A DNA stretch of 64,000 nucleotides from Notamacropus eugenii (lineage: Eukaryota; Chordata; Mammalia; Diprotodontia; Macropodidae), in the NCBI RefSeq assembly GCF_028372415.1, contig NC_092872.1:550641705-550705704 (forward strand), read 5' to 3'. Of the stretch, positions 1 to 10,564 are shown in pieces. The first letter of the stretch is position 1; every line of letters begins with the position of its first letter. The notes beneath the pieces are model-generated. The model had not been told where the DNA came from. It saw only the letters and a program-made list of their open reading frames with translations, and searched no databases. The position numbers were made by a program, and so were the translations under genes.

Positions 1-189
1 CCTCATTCTACGCCATAAATGCTAGAGCCTGTATTCCCTATCAAAGGGAAAGCAGTTGACAACTACTCATACAGGAATGATGTAACCTCAACACCCATAA
101 ATTTAAAAGAAATTATTCTGTTCTGCACCACTAAGGCCTTCCCAAATATCATGACAGTGTGGAAGTGACACTATGCTCTTCTAAACTAT

Positions 190-790
190 GGCAGTGTGTT
201 GGGGGTGTAAGCTCAGTTTCACCTGAACAGTCTTGGGCAGGTAAGAGCGAGGACTTCTAAACCTCAGAGTTCTCACGAGGCCCCCAGGGAACAGCTGGGG
301 ATTAAGGTGAGAAACACGAGATATCTCGTGTATTTCCACCTCTTCTCAGTGGGAAACTTGCTGGGGAGAGTATCCCACCCTTGGGGTTGGTCCGTGGTCT
401 GAGCACACCCATCGTTGATTGGCTAGGGGCTGAGAGCACTCACGATATTCACATGCAAACTATGCGGCTGGGAGAGCTTAAGTGGGGACAGGAAAGCCTG
501 AAGGTCCTCCTCCTCTTCTTCTCTCTCTCTTCTTGCTGTGGGGCCCTTAGAGGGAAGAGGGTCCCTCCCCTCTTCCACTCCCATCCTCTTGCTGTATGAT
601 CCTTGCCCCTGGGGAGGAGGAGGGTTCCTTTCTCCTGGGGAAGAATTCACCCTGCATATGGATACATAACTAAGACCCTGAATAAAGCCTAACCCTTGTT
701 CAACTCTGGAAAGTCTCTTTTCTCGATACGTTTATCCGGTTGGCCTCCGAAGACCTGGGAAAGGTAAGTAGACTGGGGTAGCCCATCGGC
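190..790 (+). mobile_element. Possible solo LTR of an old endogenous retrovirus
   Basis: The stretch looks like a retroviral LTR more than unique DNA. It has an inverted CCAAT box (ATTGG near 418), an octamer-like ATGCAAAC near 452, a pyrimidine-rich part at 505-600, a polyadenylation signal AATAAA near 681 followed by a TTGTTCAACTCTGG-type tail, and a splice-donor-like GGTAAGT near 766. No gag or pol remains are visible, and I could not fix the TG...CA ends or a target duplication. The alternative is unique intergenic DNA with chance motifs. Known: many LTRs keep promoter and polyadenylation motifs. Inferred: LTR identity. Confidence 0.3.
314..331. repeat. 18-bp perfect palindrome
   Basis: ACACGAGATATCTCGTGT is its own reverse complement over all 18 bases. 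It lies inside the possible LTR. It could be a dimeric factor site or chance; no function is assigned. Confidence 0.6.
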
Positions 791-1675
791 CTCTAGGCCA
801 AACAGCAGTGAACAGCAAACTTTGGCAGACCTTACCAGGACTTTGAATGTGGACATGTTTAGCCAAACGTAAAAGAATTCAAGGTTTAGGCATGTTGGGA
901 TTTGTAGTCTCAGAAAGAGCATTACTTTCTTAAAATGGAATAGCTCTTGCCTGGATTATTGCCAGTTTTGAGTAGGGGGGGTGGAATTTATTTCTGTACA
1001 GCAGGAGATTAGAGAGAGAAAGAAGAGCTGAGTTACAGCAAGGAAGAAAAAAAAAACCCATGGCATTGCTATGGCAACCAGTTTCCTGAGGACATCTTGC
1101 AGTGTGTCAGGGCTGAGGACCAAGCATGGCTGTCAAGCCTCAGAGCAATCTTTGCTTTACATGACAAAGAACTCAGAAAGAGCCTACTGAGTGGCTACTC
1201 CTTGGAGAACTGATGAAAAACCAGAACAGATTTTAAATCCCCCTTAATTAATTCTTTGCATGATTGTGTATGCTAATATGTACTTTATATGATTGCTCTT
1301 GCAATACCTTCCTTATTCTACTTCTGCATAAAAATTCATGATTGACTATGGATGTTTGGCTGTTTGTGTTATATACAGAGGTAGAGGAATACAAGATGAT
1401 AGTTGCTAGTTTAAATACACTTAAGTTAAGGACAACTCTGTTCAGATAGCCAGGATTTTCATTTTGGCTTGGAGATTCAAGAATCATGTTATGGTTTTAT
1501 TAATAACTTTCATGAGTATCCTGGAAATGGCAGAGGAAGGAATCCATATGGATCTGAAGGCCACTACCTCAAGGTTAAAATCTAGGCTTATTGTCTGTAG
1601 CTCTATTCCATTATTAGAATGTAGTAAGGTGCTTGGGGGAAAGGGCTATCTTTCTTTTTGCTTCTATTTTTTATC
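791..1675. other. Intergenic stretch, nothing recognised
   Basis: About 0.9 kb of AT-rich DNA with no coding frame, RNA gene or repeat family that I recognise. In human the gene on this side of KIDINS220 is MBOAT2, ending toward this promoter, so the stretch is probably intergenic; that is synteny recalled from human, not seen here. Confidence 0.4.
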
Positions 1676-1738
1676 CCAGCAGCATTTGTAGTACAGTGCC
1701 CGACACACACTAAGTGCTTAATAAATAAATGCTTTTTA
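1676..1738 (+). repeat. L2 LINE 3' end fragment
   Basis: The motif of a low-cost 'gtgcccgacacacactaagtgcttaataaat' type, which closes L2 elements, is present and ends in AATAAATGC. Only the terminal 60 bp are recognisable. Confidence 0.5.
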
Positions 1739-2099
1739 CCTCTGTGCCTTGATTCTAGCGGGCCGCTCCCCCCATTCCTAAAAAGTAACATCCTTAGGAT
1801 GAAAATATTTGTCTAATAGATATAATTCTAGCCCCAATATCACTCTTGAAGTTAGGATAGTAAAGGAGTAAGAACCTAATGAAATCCCTAATTATACTCC
1901 CCACAAAGAGGGAAACTATATTCTTTCTGGAGAAGAATAGGCTGAATCCCAGATCAAGTATCTATCTATCCATGCTACATAGGCTATCTTTGGTGCCCTT
2001 GGTTTGGGTTTAGACCATTACATTTAAATTTAGCAAAATGGAAATGCTTTGGAGTCTATGGTTCATATACTCACTAACTCCTCTCCTCCTGCTAACAGA

Positions 2100-2325
2100 A
2101 TCCCTTTCCAGTTCTGTCTAGGTTCAGTTCAGTACCATCTCCCTTAGGAAACCTTCCTTGATGTCTCCCTGGTTGTTAGTGTCCTCTCTTTCCTTAAATT
2201 ACTTTGTATTTATTTGCCTGTTACATATTTTATCCCCGAATCAAATGTAAGCTTTTGGAGGGAAATGAGTATCTTAATTTTGTCTTTGTACTCCCAGTAC
2301 CCAACATGGTACCTCTTTTGGTAAA
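2100..2325 (+). repeat. L2 LINE 3' region
   Basis: The stretch follows the usual order of L2 3' ends: a CCTTCCTTGATG segment, then a TGTAAGCTTTTGGAGGG segment, then CTCCCAGTACCCAACATGG. It is diverged and carries no open frame. Confidence 0.55.
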
Positions 2326-2455
2326 TCAACAAGAATTTGTGAAGCACCTACTCTGTGCTAGGTATTGTATTAAGCACTGGGAATACGTAGAAAGGTCCCA
2401 GACTTTCCCTGTTCTCAAGGAGGATGGCATGCAAACAACTATATACAAATAAGAT
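2326..2455 (+). repeat. MIR-related marsupial SINE ('tactctgtgctaggta' type)
   Basis: It contains the hallmark order AAGCACCTACTCTGTGCTAGG, AAGCACTGGGAATAC, then CTGTTCTCAAGGAGG. At least six further copies of the same sequence type occur in this window (for example 9165, 20108, 31895, 47690, 52445, 53751). I do not assign a Repbase name. Confidence 0.6.
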
Positions 2456-3127
2456 ATATGTATTATCTATATCTATATCTATAATATATGAAATAAATGG
2501 AGGGAGGGTAAGGAGAAAGGCTTCTTTCAGAAGGTAAAACTTAGCTAAGAGAAGACACCCAGAGAGTCGTGCAAACACCTCACCAGATGCAAGATCCTGC
2601 GGCAAGGGCGTCAATTACATCTTTGCATAGCTGTGTTAGCTACATGTATACACCTTCACACATGTTCCCTGCTACCATGTATCCCCTGTGGGTGTTCTGG
2701 TGTTTGAGCACTGTGTATTCCTGCTCTGGGGAAAGCATGCCCTGGTTTGAATTATACTCACCTGGGACTTCTCCCCTCCTAAAGGTGGCTGCTCTTCCAT
2801 CTTCAGAACCTTAATACACGTTTACTGCTTTGAATGGCAAGGAATCTTAGAGGTCATGTGCTTCCAAACGGAGCTGATCAGCAATCTCCTCTCTAGCACC
2901 TTTTACAAGGGGTCACCCCGTCCCTGCTTTAGGAACGCCAGCGTTAGAGGCAGTCCACCTTGGGGCATCCTCAATTCTACACTTTTAGGGGTGAGGAGTC
3001 AGGGGATCAGGTCAGCTCCATGCCAAGAGTTAGGTCTTTAGCCTCTGCCCTCTGCCTCCAAATGCACTTTCCATGGCATCTCGGAAGGATTGGGATTCGG
3101 TGACCTGGACGTCCTTGCTTGCCCTCG
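2456..3127. other. Intergenic stretch upstream of the promoter
   Basis: A short ATCTAT-type simple repeat lies at 2456-2490. The rest has moderate GC content and no feature that I recognise; open frames here are short and unsupported. Confidence 0.4.
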
Positions 3128-3302
3128 CCTCTCCTGGCTTTCCTCCCGTTCCCCTTCTTCCCCTCCCCCTCTCCTCCTTCTCCCTTTCCCTTCCCCCCTC
3201 CTGTCCGTCTCCACCTCGCCCTTCCCTCCCCTCTCCTCTTTTCTCCGCACCCGCTCCTCGCCCTGCCCCGCCCCTCTCCTCAGAAGCTCCGCCCCTTTCC
3301 CC
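3128..3302 (+). repeat. Polypyrimidine (C/T) tract next to the promoter
   Basis: The + strand is almost purely C and T for more than 100 bases, rich in CCCTCC and TTCTCC. Such homopurine-homopyrimidine tracts can form triplex DNA and are common beside CpG-island promoters. It also produces spurious Pro/Ser-rich open frames. Confidence 0.7.
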
Positions 3303-3329
3303 GCCCCCGCGGCGGCACGTGATCTGTCA

Positions 3330-3475
3330 GTTCGAGGGAGAAGGAGGAAAATGGCCGCTCGGGCGGAGTGGTAGACGGAGGCTCGGAGTCCCCTTCTTTC
3401 CAGTCTGACAGCGGCAGCCGTAAAGAGGGCTCCCCGGTGGGGGCCCGAGAGAAGCCTCAGCCGGGCTTCCGGACG
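3330..3475 (+). other. KIDINS220: KIDINS220 exon 1 (5' UTR)
   Basis: A GC-rich segment ends in CCGGACG followed by GTGAGTG at 3476, a good splice donor, within the CpG island. The left edge is a guess. It holds one upstream ATG (3351) and otherwise no ATG before the donor. Spliced to 17198 it gives a leader of about 180 bases. Confidence 0.6.
3351..3374 (+). CDS. Possible upstream ORF of 7 codons in exon 1
   Basis: ATGGCCGCTCGGGCGGAGTGG then TAG encodes MAARAEW. The context (A at -3, G at +4) is strong for initiation. If transcription starts upstream of 3351 it would precede the main start and could lower translation of KIDINS220. The ATG also overlaps the YY1-like motif, so it may be a promoter element near or upstream of the true start site. 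Confidence 0.3.
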   Translation: MAARAEW

Positions 3476-3595
3476 GTGAGTGGGGGGCGGCGGGGACGGG
3501 CAGCGGGACGTTCGCCCTGCAGGGCGGTGGCAGCGGCTTTGGGGGGAGGGGGAGGGGGGCTGGTGGCGCCGGCGGGGCGGGAAGGAGGGGGCGGG

Positions 3596-3600
3596 GTGTG

Positions 3601-3654
<54 letters not shown>

Positions 3655-4216
3655 CGTGTGTGCGTGTGCAGGAGGGATTTAGCGGTGTGTTTACATAGGG
3701 AGCTAGCGAGGTGTGTGGGTGTTCACAGGGGTGGGCTAGCGGGGGTGTGTGTTGGTGTGTTCATGGAGGGAACGAGTGAGGAGTGTGTGTGTTCGTAGAG
3801 GAGGGAGCTAGCGGTGTGTGTGTGCGTGTGTGTGTGTGTGCAGGAGGGATTTGGCGGTGTGTGCGTGTGTGTGTGTGCAGGAGGGATTTAGCGGTGTGTG
3901 CGTGTGTGTGTGCGTGTGTGTGTGTGTGCAGGAGGGATTTGGCGGTGTGTGTGTGTGTGTACACAGGAGAGAGCAAGGGTGGGTCTGTGTTCACAGAGGA
4001 GGGAGCTACTGTGTGTATGTGTGTGTGTGTGTGTGTGTGCGTGTGCAGGAGGGATTTGGCGGTGTGTGCGTGTGCAGGAGGGATTTGGCGGTGTGTGTGT
4101 GCAGGAGGGATATGGCGGTGTGTGCGTGTGTGTGTGTGTACACAGGAGAGAGCAGGGGTGGGTCTGTGTTCACAGAGGAGGGAGCTACTGTGCGTGTGCG
4201 TGTTCCCCGAGGAGGG
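3596..4216 (+). repeat. GT-rich minisatellite-like tandem array at the start of intron 1
   Basis: A (GT)n core at 3596-3666 is followed by an irregular array. Seven copies of a unit TGCAGGAGGGATTTGGCGGT (some with TTAGCGG or TATGGCGG) begin at 3667, 3839, 3876, 3927, 4044, 4073 and 4100, separated by GT/GC runs. A second unit of about 55 bp (ACACAGGAGAGAGCA..., then GGGTGGGTCTGTGTTCACAG, then GAGGGAGCTACTGTG) occurs near 3960-4016 and near 4140-4195. Copy number probably varies between individuals. The apparent Cys/Val-rich or Thr/His-rich frames across it are products of the repeat. Confidence 0.85.
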
Positions 4217-4619
4217 AGCCGCCGGGCGCGGGGGCGCGCCTTCTCCGAGGGAGTGACTGTGCCTAGGGTCACGTTTCCCTCCTCTGTGAAGCGAGGCCAT
4301 CCCGCCGAAGGCGCCCCGAGGGCTCTCGGCAGCCGAATCTTCTAACGGTGCGGGAGACCGCGGAGATGCGGGTCCTTGCACGAGAACACGATGGAGGCGT
4401 GTCGGATGCCCGGCACGTCTCTGCCTCAGCTCCCGCGAGGCTCCTAAACAAAAGGTGGCTGGCCGTGTGGGTGGGGCTGCGGCCGCTGCGGTAATCCTTC
4501 CAGAGGGAGGGGCCGGGCTCCGGACCTCGCCTGGGCCAGGGCTTGGGAGATCTCTTCTGGCTCCTGCTACCCTTGCTGCCGGATGACTTTGCTTGGAGCT
4601 CTTTGCTTTAGTTTTCTTT

Positions 4620-4870
4620 TAAGATGCAGGTCCAGCCTCTGGGCTTCGTTATTCGTTGTGACCTTGAGCCAGTTATGTCATCTGGGCCTTAGTTTCCTCA
4701 CCTGTAAGAAGAGAGGGTTGGCTTCTAACGTACCTTCCCTCTCTAAACATAAAATTAAGCAGTGCAAGTTTGTCATGATTGCTTTGAGGATGAGGAATCG
4801 GAGTTTGGGGCACATAATGACGCGGACAAATGTCAGAGTCCGGATTTAACCCATATCTTTTGACTCTTAA
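4620..4870 (+). repeat. MIR-like SINE fragment
   Basis: The segment GACCTTGAGCCAGTTATGTC, then GGGCCTTAGTTTCCTCACCTGTAAG, is the conserved MIR core; the ends are not clear. Confidence 0.5.
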
Positions 4871-4937
4871 GTCCTTTGTCTTTTTCATTATGCCAGGCTA
4901 CGGCATACTCAGTTGGGGACTGCATGATGATGTATAG

Positions 4938-5160
4938 GGGCAGCTGGGTGGCACAGTGGATAGAGCACTGGGCTTGAAATTGGGGAGACATCTTCATGAA
5001 TTCAAATCTGGTCTCAGACCCTTAGGAGCTGTCAGTTGACCCCATTTGCCTCAGTTTCCTTATCAATAAAATGAGCTAGAGAAGGAAATGGCAAACCACT
5101 CTAGTATCTCTGCCAAGGAAAACCTCAAATGGAGTGGAGAAGAGTCAGACACAACAACAA
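4938..5160 (+). mobile_element. tRNA-derived marsupial SINE with RTE-like tail (copy 1)
   Basis: It starts with GGCAGCTGGGTGGCACAGTGG and runs through CTCAGTTTCC to GAGAAGGAAATGGCAAACCA and an AGTCAGACACAACAACAA end. The head is tRNA-like and the tail resembles the RTE LINE at 13893-16645. Other copies are at 11045, 12636, 20571 and 56082. Confidence 0.75.
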
Positions 5161-6009
5161 AGGGATAACACACAGGAAGTGCTTCATAATCCTAAAGAAC
5201 TAAATTTATATATGTGTATGTTTATTATATGCATATATATGTATTAACACACACGCACACACCCCCAGGGCCCAGTGGCCCTCAGCCTAAGAGCCAGCAG
5301 GCCTCCATGATCTTTCAGTGGTTGGCTACATAGTATATGTGTGTGTGTATATGTATGTGTGTCTCTCTATACGCAGTTATTACAAGCAGCTTCATAGAAT
5401 TGAGCTTGATGACATTTAACCAATCATTTAAAATCTGAAGGCTCAAATCATAGAATTCAGAACTAGGAAAAGGATCTTGAAGAAATCTAACCCATGTACT
5501 AAGGCTCAGAAAAGTGAAGTTAGAGATATCCTGGTAAATGTTTAATAGCTGACTCAAGAAAAAAATGTACCCACAATCAAACACTAAATTAAGCCCTGAT
5601 TTGTAGCACTACTTTTCCGAAATATAAATGCTCATACTGAAAATTTAACAATCAACTTGAACTGGTGCAAACTCTTTCCAAAACACCCTTGGGGGAAGTA
5701 CTGTTTTAAATGCCAGTCACATTGAAGTGATTTATTAGCATCTCTCAGATTCAGGGTTTGAATGTTAGATTATTTGACACTAAATCCTAAACTCTTTCTG
5801 CTACACTAGACTGCCCCATCATGGCAGTCTTCTTTAATGCCTTTCAGACCAAGCAGAGTTTATTTCCTTAGATTCCTTTGTGTGGTGAATTTTAAGAAGA
5901 AAGTTCTCTCTCTTCTTAGAAGGGTTTCAGCCTGCTGTTGTGGAAAGAAAGTAAAATATAAATTGTAAAATGAGAATGTTCCACTAAATCAGGGTTTTTT
6001 TTAAACGTA
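5161..6009. other. Intron 1 stretch without a recognised element
   Basis: There are short AT/GT-rich simple repeats near 5205-5260 and 5330-5365, and a MIR-like segment near 5450-5600 (diverged, minus orientation, weak). The rest is not recognised. Confidence 0.35.
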
Positions 6010-6014
6010 TGCGT

Positions 6015-6050
<36 letters not shown>
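6010..6050 (+). repeat. (GT)n microsatellite
   Basis: About 20 GT units, interrupted once by TTT near the left end. Confidence 0.9.
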
Positions 6051-6054
6051 CTTG

Positions 6055-6230
6055 GACATTTTTGGTTATTTGCCTATGGACTCTATAGGTTATTCTGAGA
6101 AGAATAATGTTTTTTAGTATATAAAATAAAATACAAAAGACTACAAAGGGAACTAGTTATATTGAAATAGTTATTAAAATATTTGAAAAAACAGCTTCAT
6201 GGATCTCAGGTTAAGAATACCTGAATTGGA
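6055..6230. mobile_element. Old hAT-like DNA transposon fossil (family copy 1)
   Basis: A stretch GCCTATGGACTC...AATAATGTTTT, then AAAATAAAATACAAAAGACT..., then CATGGATCTCAGGTTAAGAA recurs at 32330-32505 and 49160-49320. The right end resembles the reverse complement of a CAGGGGTTCTTAA-type hAT terminus. The superfamily call is inferred; the kinship of the three copies is visible. Confidence 0.5.
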
Positions 6231-6734
6231 TGATCTCTCAGAGCCTCTCCAGTTTTGTAACACAAATTTATAAATAGCTAAATGTCATCAAATCACGCTT
6301 TCAGGGACATCCTTTTCAAAAATGAATGCTAATAACTTTCATTAATATAGTCCATCAGGGTTATAAAAGATGTTTTCCTCCTTTATCTCTTTTATTCTCA
6401 CAGCCACTTTGGTAGGTAGGAAGTACATTGTTGCTCCTGTTTTTTTTTATGTGCATTTGGTTTTTTGCTAAACTATATCTTTGTTACAGCATTTAGCTCT
6501 TAGCATAGAGATTTAGTGACACTACCTTAGAGGCTTATTGCCACTCTCCTATATAGGAATAGGACTATGGACTAACAGAGGGAAAGCTGTGAACTCTAAA
6601 GACTCATTGGTTAATTCTTCTGGGCAGAGAGATTATCTGTCTTTAGCACTAGCTTGTATGTGCAGGCCCATTCAGATAAGTAGTTTATAATTTACAAGGA
6701 GTATCTTCTTGGTGCAGAACTGATCAGTATTTGG

Positions 6735-6940
6735 AGAGAGATGGAAAAAGCCCCAGACTAGGAGCCAAAGGACTCACTTTCTTGTTTCTTACTTAATATT
6801 GTGGAATCTTAGACTACACTTACTGTTTCTCAAACTTAGTTTCTTCATTTTTAAACTTGGATACTATAATGTCTGCCTTGCCAACAGGTTTATTGTATCA
6901 GGGAGATAATATGTATGAAAATGCTTTGTAAGTTGTAATA
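6735..6940 (+). repeat. MIR SINE
   Basis: It follows the MIR order: GAAAAAGCCCCAGACTAGGAG, TTAGTTTCTTCATTTTTAAA, then CAGGGAGATAATATGTATG. Diverged. Confidence 0.5.
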
Positions 6941-7344
6941 TTGAAGTAATTTTTCCCCTATTCAATTTTATTTTATATTAAATTCCTTCACATATTTTCT
7001 GTTCTGGTCAGATTTACCTGCTGGCTTTTTCTGATACTTAATACTCCATTTCCCTCCTCTGTATATTTGAATAAGACTCTCCCTCTCCCCCTACCCTTCT
7101 CCCACCAAGTCTGTAATGAACACTCTCCTCTCTTCGTTGTAGAATCCCTGAGTTTCTTTCCTTCCTTTTTTTTTTGAGGCAAGTGCTAATATTATAATAA
7201 TTTTATATATTAAAAAAAATTTAAACAATCTTTTTCAAATTCAATTTTGTTTTAATTTTAGTTCTGAATTTTTTTCCTTCTCTTCCCCCCCCCCCAAGAA
7301 AGCCAGAGAAAAATCTAACAACTATTGGAATACTTTTTTTAAAA

Positions 7345-7400
7345 AGACCTGGGCCTTGCACATAGTAGGTACTTATTAAATGTTTATCAAATTGAATTTG
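7345..7400 (+). repeat. L2 LINE 3' end fragment
   Basis: GGGCCTTGCACATAGTAGGT followed by ACTTATTAAATG is the L2 terminal motif. Confidence 0.55.
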
Positions 7401-7839
7401 TCTTGTCTTGTCTTTATGAACTGCTGTAGCTAAGTCATCCCTCAGTGATCAACTCTCTGTACCAGTGTAAGTTATTTCAAAATATCCTACTTGATACACT
7501 TAGATCATTGAGTTAAACGTGTTTGTCTTTAGGTTCTATTTACTGACCCTATGGCAGGACTTAAGTCATAAAAATTTTTGTTTCTTGACAATTCTGTGAT
7601 TCTACTAAAGAAATAAATGGAACAACATAATTTCAAGCTGGAAGGACATCATAAAATCATGAAAAATCCTAGAAAACTGGAGCAATAATACTCAACTATT
7701 TTTCTCCCTGATAAAGCTCTGACTGATAAATTCTGCGTGCCCTGCTATAAAGGTTCTACCAGACTCTTTGCCAGTAACTACTCTTTGACCTTGAGCAGGT
7801 CATGTGTCTTCTCTGAATCTGTTTCTCCATGTATAAGTA

Positions 7840-8035
7840 GTACTTTGGCCTCAGACACTTACTAACTCTGGGACCCTCCTTTAATAGCTGTTTGCCTTAT
7901 TTCCTCATTTATAAAATGGGAATAATAAGAGCACCTACCTTCCAGTGTTGTCTTGAGGATCAAATGAGATTATAATTGCAGAGCACTTCACACAGTGAAT
8001 TTTATAATATAAAATGTTAGCTATTTTTATTATCA
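7840..8035 (+). repeat. MIR SINE
   Basis: CCTCAGACACTTACTAACTC, CATTTATAAAATGGGAATAA and GAGGATCAAATGAGATTATA appear in MIR order. Confidence 0.65.
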
Positions 8036-8299
8036 GGTGACCTTGAGGGCCATTTTAACTCTTAATCTGTAGATCCCCTGCACAACTGTATTTATCCTAG
8101 CTTTAATTAGCTAGATGTTTATACAAATACAAGTTATAAAGAATGTAAGTACTGCAGTTTTGGTAAAATATTTACGTCAGCTTCTGTATGCTAATTAAAT
8201 AAAAATAAAAATTTGTCTTGGAGATATATAGAATTGAAGGTACTCTCTTAGGATTGTGTGGATAGAAATTCTGTTCTGAATGAATAGTTCAGAGAGAAG

Positions 8300-8475
8300 T
8301 TAATTATGGATTTAGAGTCAGAGAATTTGGGTTTGAATTTTGGCCCTATCACTGATTGGCAGTCTATGAAACGTTGGGCAAGTAACTTCACTGTTCTGGC
8401 TTCAGTTCCCTCTTTTGTGAAATGAAGAGGTGAACTAGCTGACTTTTGAGGTTCCTTCTACCTATAAATATATGG
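8300..8475 (+). repeat. MIR SINE
   Basis: GAGTCAGAGAATTTGGGTTT, GGGCAAGTAACTTCACTGTT and GTGAAATGAAGAGGTGAACT match the MIR order. Confidence 0.55.
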
Positions 8476-8784
8476 TTCTCTGATTGCCTGAGTTATCTAG
8501 TGTGTGGCCTTTAGGTCAAATTAAGCTTGCCTGAGATTTTTAGCCACAAAAATTCATACCTAATTAGCTAGTGCATATGAATTAGTAGGCAAATAAAATT
8601 TAAGCATCCATGTACCACTATGGTTGTATATGTTAGATTTTATGCTAACAGGTTTGAATCACTAAATGTAATTGAAGCTAAAAGTAATGATCTGATTCTG
8701 GTAGTACATATTTCTGATCATGTGACCCACTATTGAATGAAAACATATAAATATCCCTGGTCCAAGACATAGTGGCACAGTGGA

Positions 8785-8905
8785 ATGTTGTTCGTTGTTC
8801 TTTGTCCTTTGTTCTGGAAGAGGACCAGAGATATCATGAGGGTGATGACTTGGGATTGAATTGGATTTAAGTGAGGCAGTTTCACAAAGTGACCAGCTTA
8901 AGTAT
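8785..8905 (+). repeat. Dispersed marsupial repeat 'C' (copy 1)
   Basis: TTGTTCTTTGTCCTTTGTTC, then GAAGAGGACCAGAGATATCA, then TTGGATTTAAGTGAGGCAGT. The same sequence type occurs inverted at 22885-23085 and direct at 57815-58015, where it runs longer. I cannot name the family; the likeness of the three copies is direct evidence of a repeat. Confidence 0.6.
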
Positions 8906-9164
8906 GTTGGACTTGGAATCATGAGTTCAGTTCAATTCAAGTTTTGAGACTTTCTAGCTTTGTGCTTTTCTCTGATAAAATGAAGATAGTAATCCTTCTG
9001 CGTACTCACTGCTTCACAAAGCCATGACAAGGACAGTGCTGGTAGTGCTTATAGCTTAAAGTTATATAAACACATATGACACTGTTATAAAGCATGAGCC
9101 CTTGTTTATTATCTTCTCAAAGATTTTTTCTACAGTCTTGTCAAATGATAGGTTAAACATTTTA

Positions 9165-9310
9165 ATCAGCAGTAAACATTTTTTAAGCTCCCACTTTGTG
9201 ACAGGCATCATGCTAAATGCTGGGGATACAAATACAAGTAAAAACAAAAACAGTGTCTGCCCTAGAGAGCTTATAAGCTAATAGGAGAAAACAAAAAAGA
9301 TACTTAAAAA
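9165..9310 (+). repeat. MIR-related marsupial SINE
   Basis: AAGCTCCCACTTTGTGACAG, AATGCTGGGGATACAAATAC and CTAGAGAGCTTATAAGCTAA occur in the order described for the copy at 2326. Confidence 0.6.
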
Positions 9311-10560
9311 GGAGGTTGGCAAAGAAGGTACCTGATAAACCTTGTGTTGGAGAGTTTCAGAGAAGTCCAGAATCAGTGAGGTTGGTGCGAAGTGGAGATA
9401 AAATATGCTGAGCCCCCTCTTTAAATAGATACCTTAGAGGCCATTGTCCTTCCCCTCCATCATAGACTCCAGTCAGAGGGGAAGAAGATGCTAATGAGAT
9501 ATGAGGACCAGGCAGATTCAGTCTTAAAACATGATGAAATTTCTCAATAAGTCTCATAAGGAAGGAAGATATGTTAGAGAGTTCCAGCATAGGTGGTTTA
9601 CTCATTTAAAAAGCACAAACTTACTGCAGTAAGGAAATTTTCTTTTGTTTGATTTGTTGGTTTTGGGGGGATAAGTAGCAAAATGTGAGGTTTAAATTTT
9701 GTATTGAATTTATTGAGGGAAAGAAAGCAATTGCTCCTTCAAGCTTCAGTGTTGAGGATGTTATACCTAAACAAGAATGTTTAGTAAAGGGGAGGGGGGA
9801 GGGAAGGAGATTGAAGACTGAAGACCGAGAAATTTGTGGAGGAAGTCTGAATCTATTTTCCATTTTTATCAGTTGAAGATCCAGAATCAGGGCATCAGGT
9901 AGAGGAGCTTAAAGGACTAGAGACAAGATGTGGTACCTGAAGAAGTAGAGTCATAATCAGGAATTCCAACAATGTTTGGAGACTTGTTGGATATGTTTGT
10001 AGTGAAGATTTATTTTAAATAGCCTTTGTGGTCCTTTCCAACTGTAAAATTACATAATTCTGTAGTTCTCAGTACCAGCCAAGTGAGGAAATTGAACTAG
10101 ACAAAGAGATCTCAGTTGTATTTAGTTTGGCTTTGAGTTTGTGTTTCCCAGTTTCTCCTGAAGCATCTTAAGCTAGAGAGCCCTGTTGGCCCTGCCATCG
10201 TTATTTTCCATGGTAACAAAAGAGATAATGCAACTTACCTGAAAGAAATATCCACCATCTTGAGTTTTTATTTCCATTGGTCATGAAAATATATAAAGCT
10301 TTTGTTAGAAGTTTCTTACCTCAGTCTTTGTGAGAATGGTCTCTCAGTTCTTGCGATTCAAATGGATCTGTGATCTCATCCATTTGGCTGTTGCAGATCA
10401 CAGTCCATATATCTGTCCATCCCATGCAGCTGTTGTTCATGTTCTCCCATAAGTTCTTCAGAGAGTGTCAGCCCAATGTACTAGAGACCTTCCTCATTTT
10501 CTCTTAATGCAGTGCGACCAGCCCTTATCTTCCTATCATACATTTCCTTAATGACATTTT
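9311..10560. other. Intron 1 stretch, nothing recognised
   Basis: No repeat family or coding signal is identified. A pair of overlapping short frames near 9621-9876 on opposite strands lacks any recognisable domain. Confidence 0.35.
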
Positions 10561-10564
10561 TAAT

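Larger units (their letters stand above)
3240..4560 (+). promoter_or_regulatory. KIDINS220: KIDINS220 CpG-island promoter
   Basis: This is the only CpG-rich, GC-rich block of the window and it surrounds exon 1. Several GC boxes of the CCCCGCCCC type lie at about 3265-3310 (SP/KLF-like sites). A CACGTG E-box is at 3316-3321 and a YY1-like AAAATGGCCGC at 3348-3358. No TATA box is seen, as expected for a broadly used CpG-island promoter. The exact transcription start cannot be read from sequence; I place it near 3330 by analogy. Confidence 0.7.

Noticed and set aside
3038..3408. Pro/Ser-rich and Arg/Glu/Gly-rich frames over the promoter
   Set aside because: They follow from the polypyrimidine tract and GC-rich island; several frames are open together.
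3667..4120. CRISPR-like spaced repeats
   Set aside because: Unit spacing is irregular, the spacers are simple GT runs, and the organism is a vertebrate.
3761..4381. Long frames (up to 206 codons, Thr/His-rich or Cys/Val-rich) across the GT-rich array
   Set aside because: They are produced by the GT/GC tandem repeat, which is open in several frames on both strands at once; no domain and no splice context.
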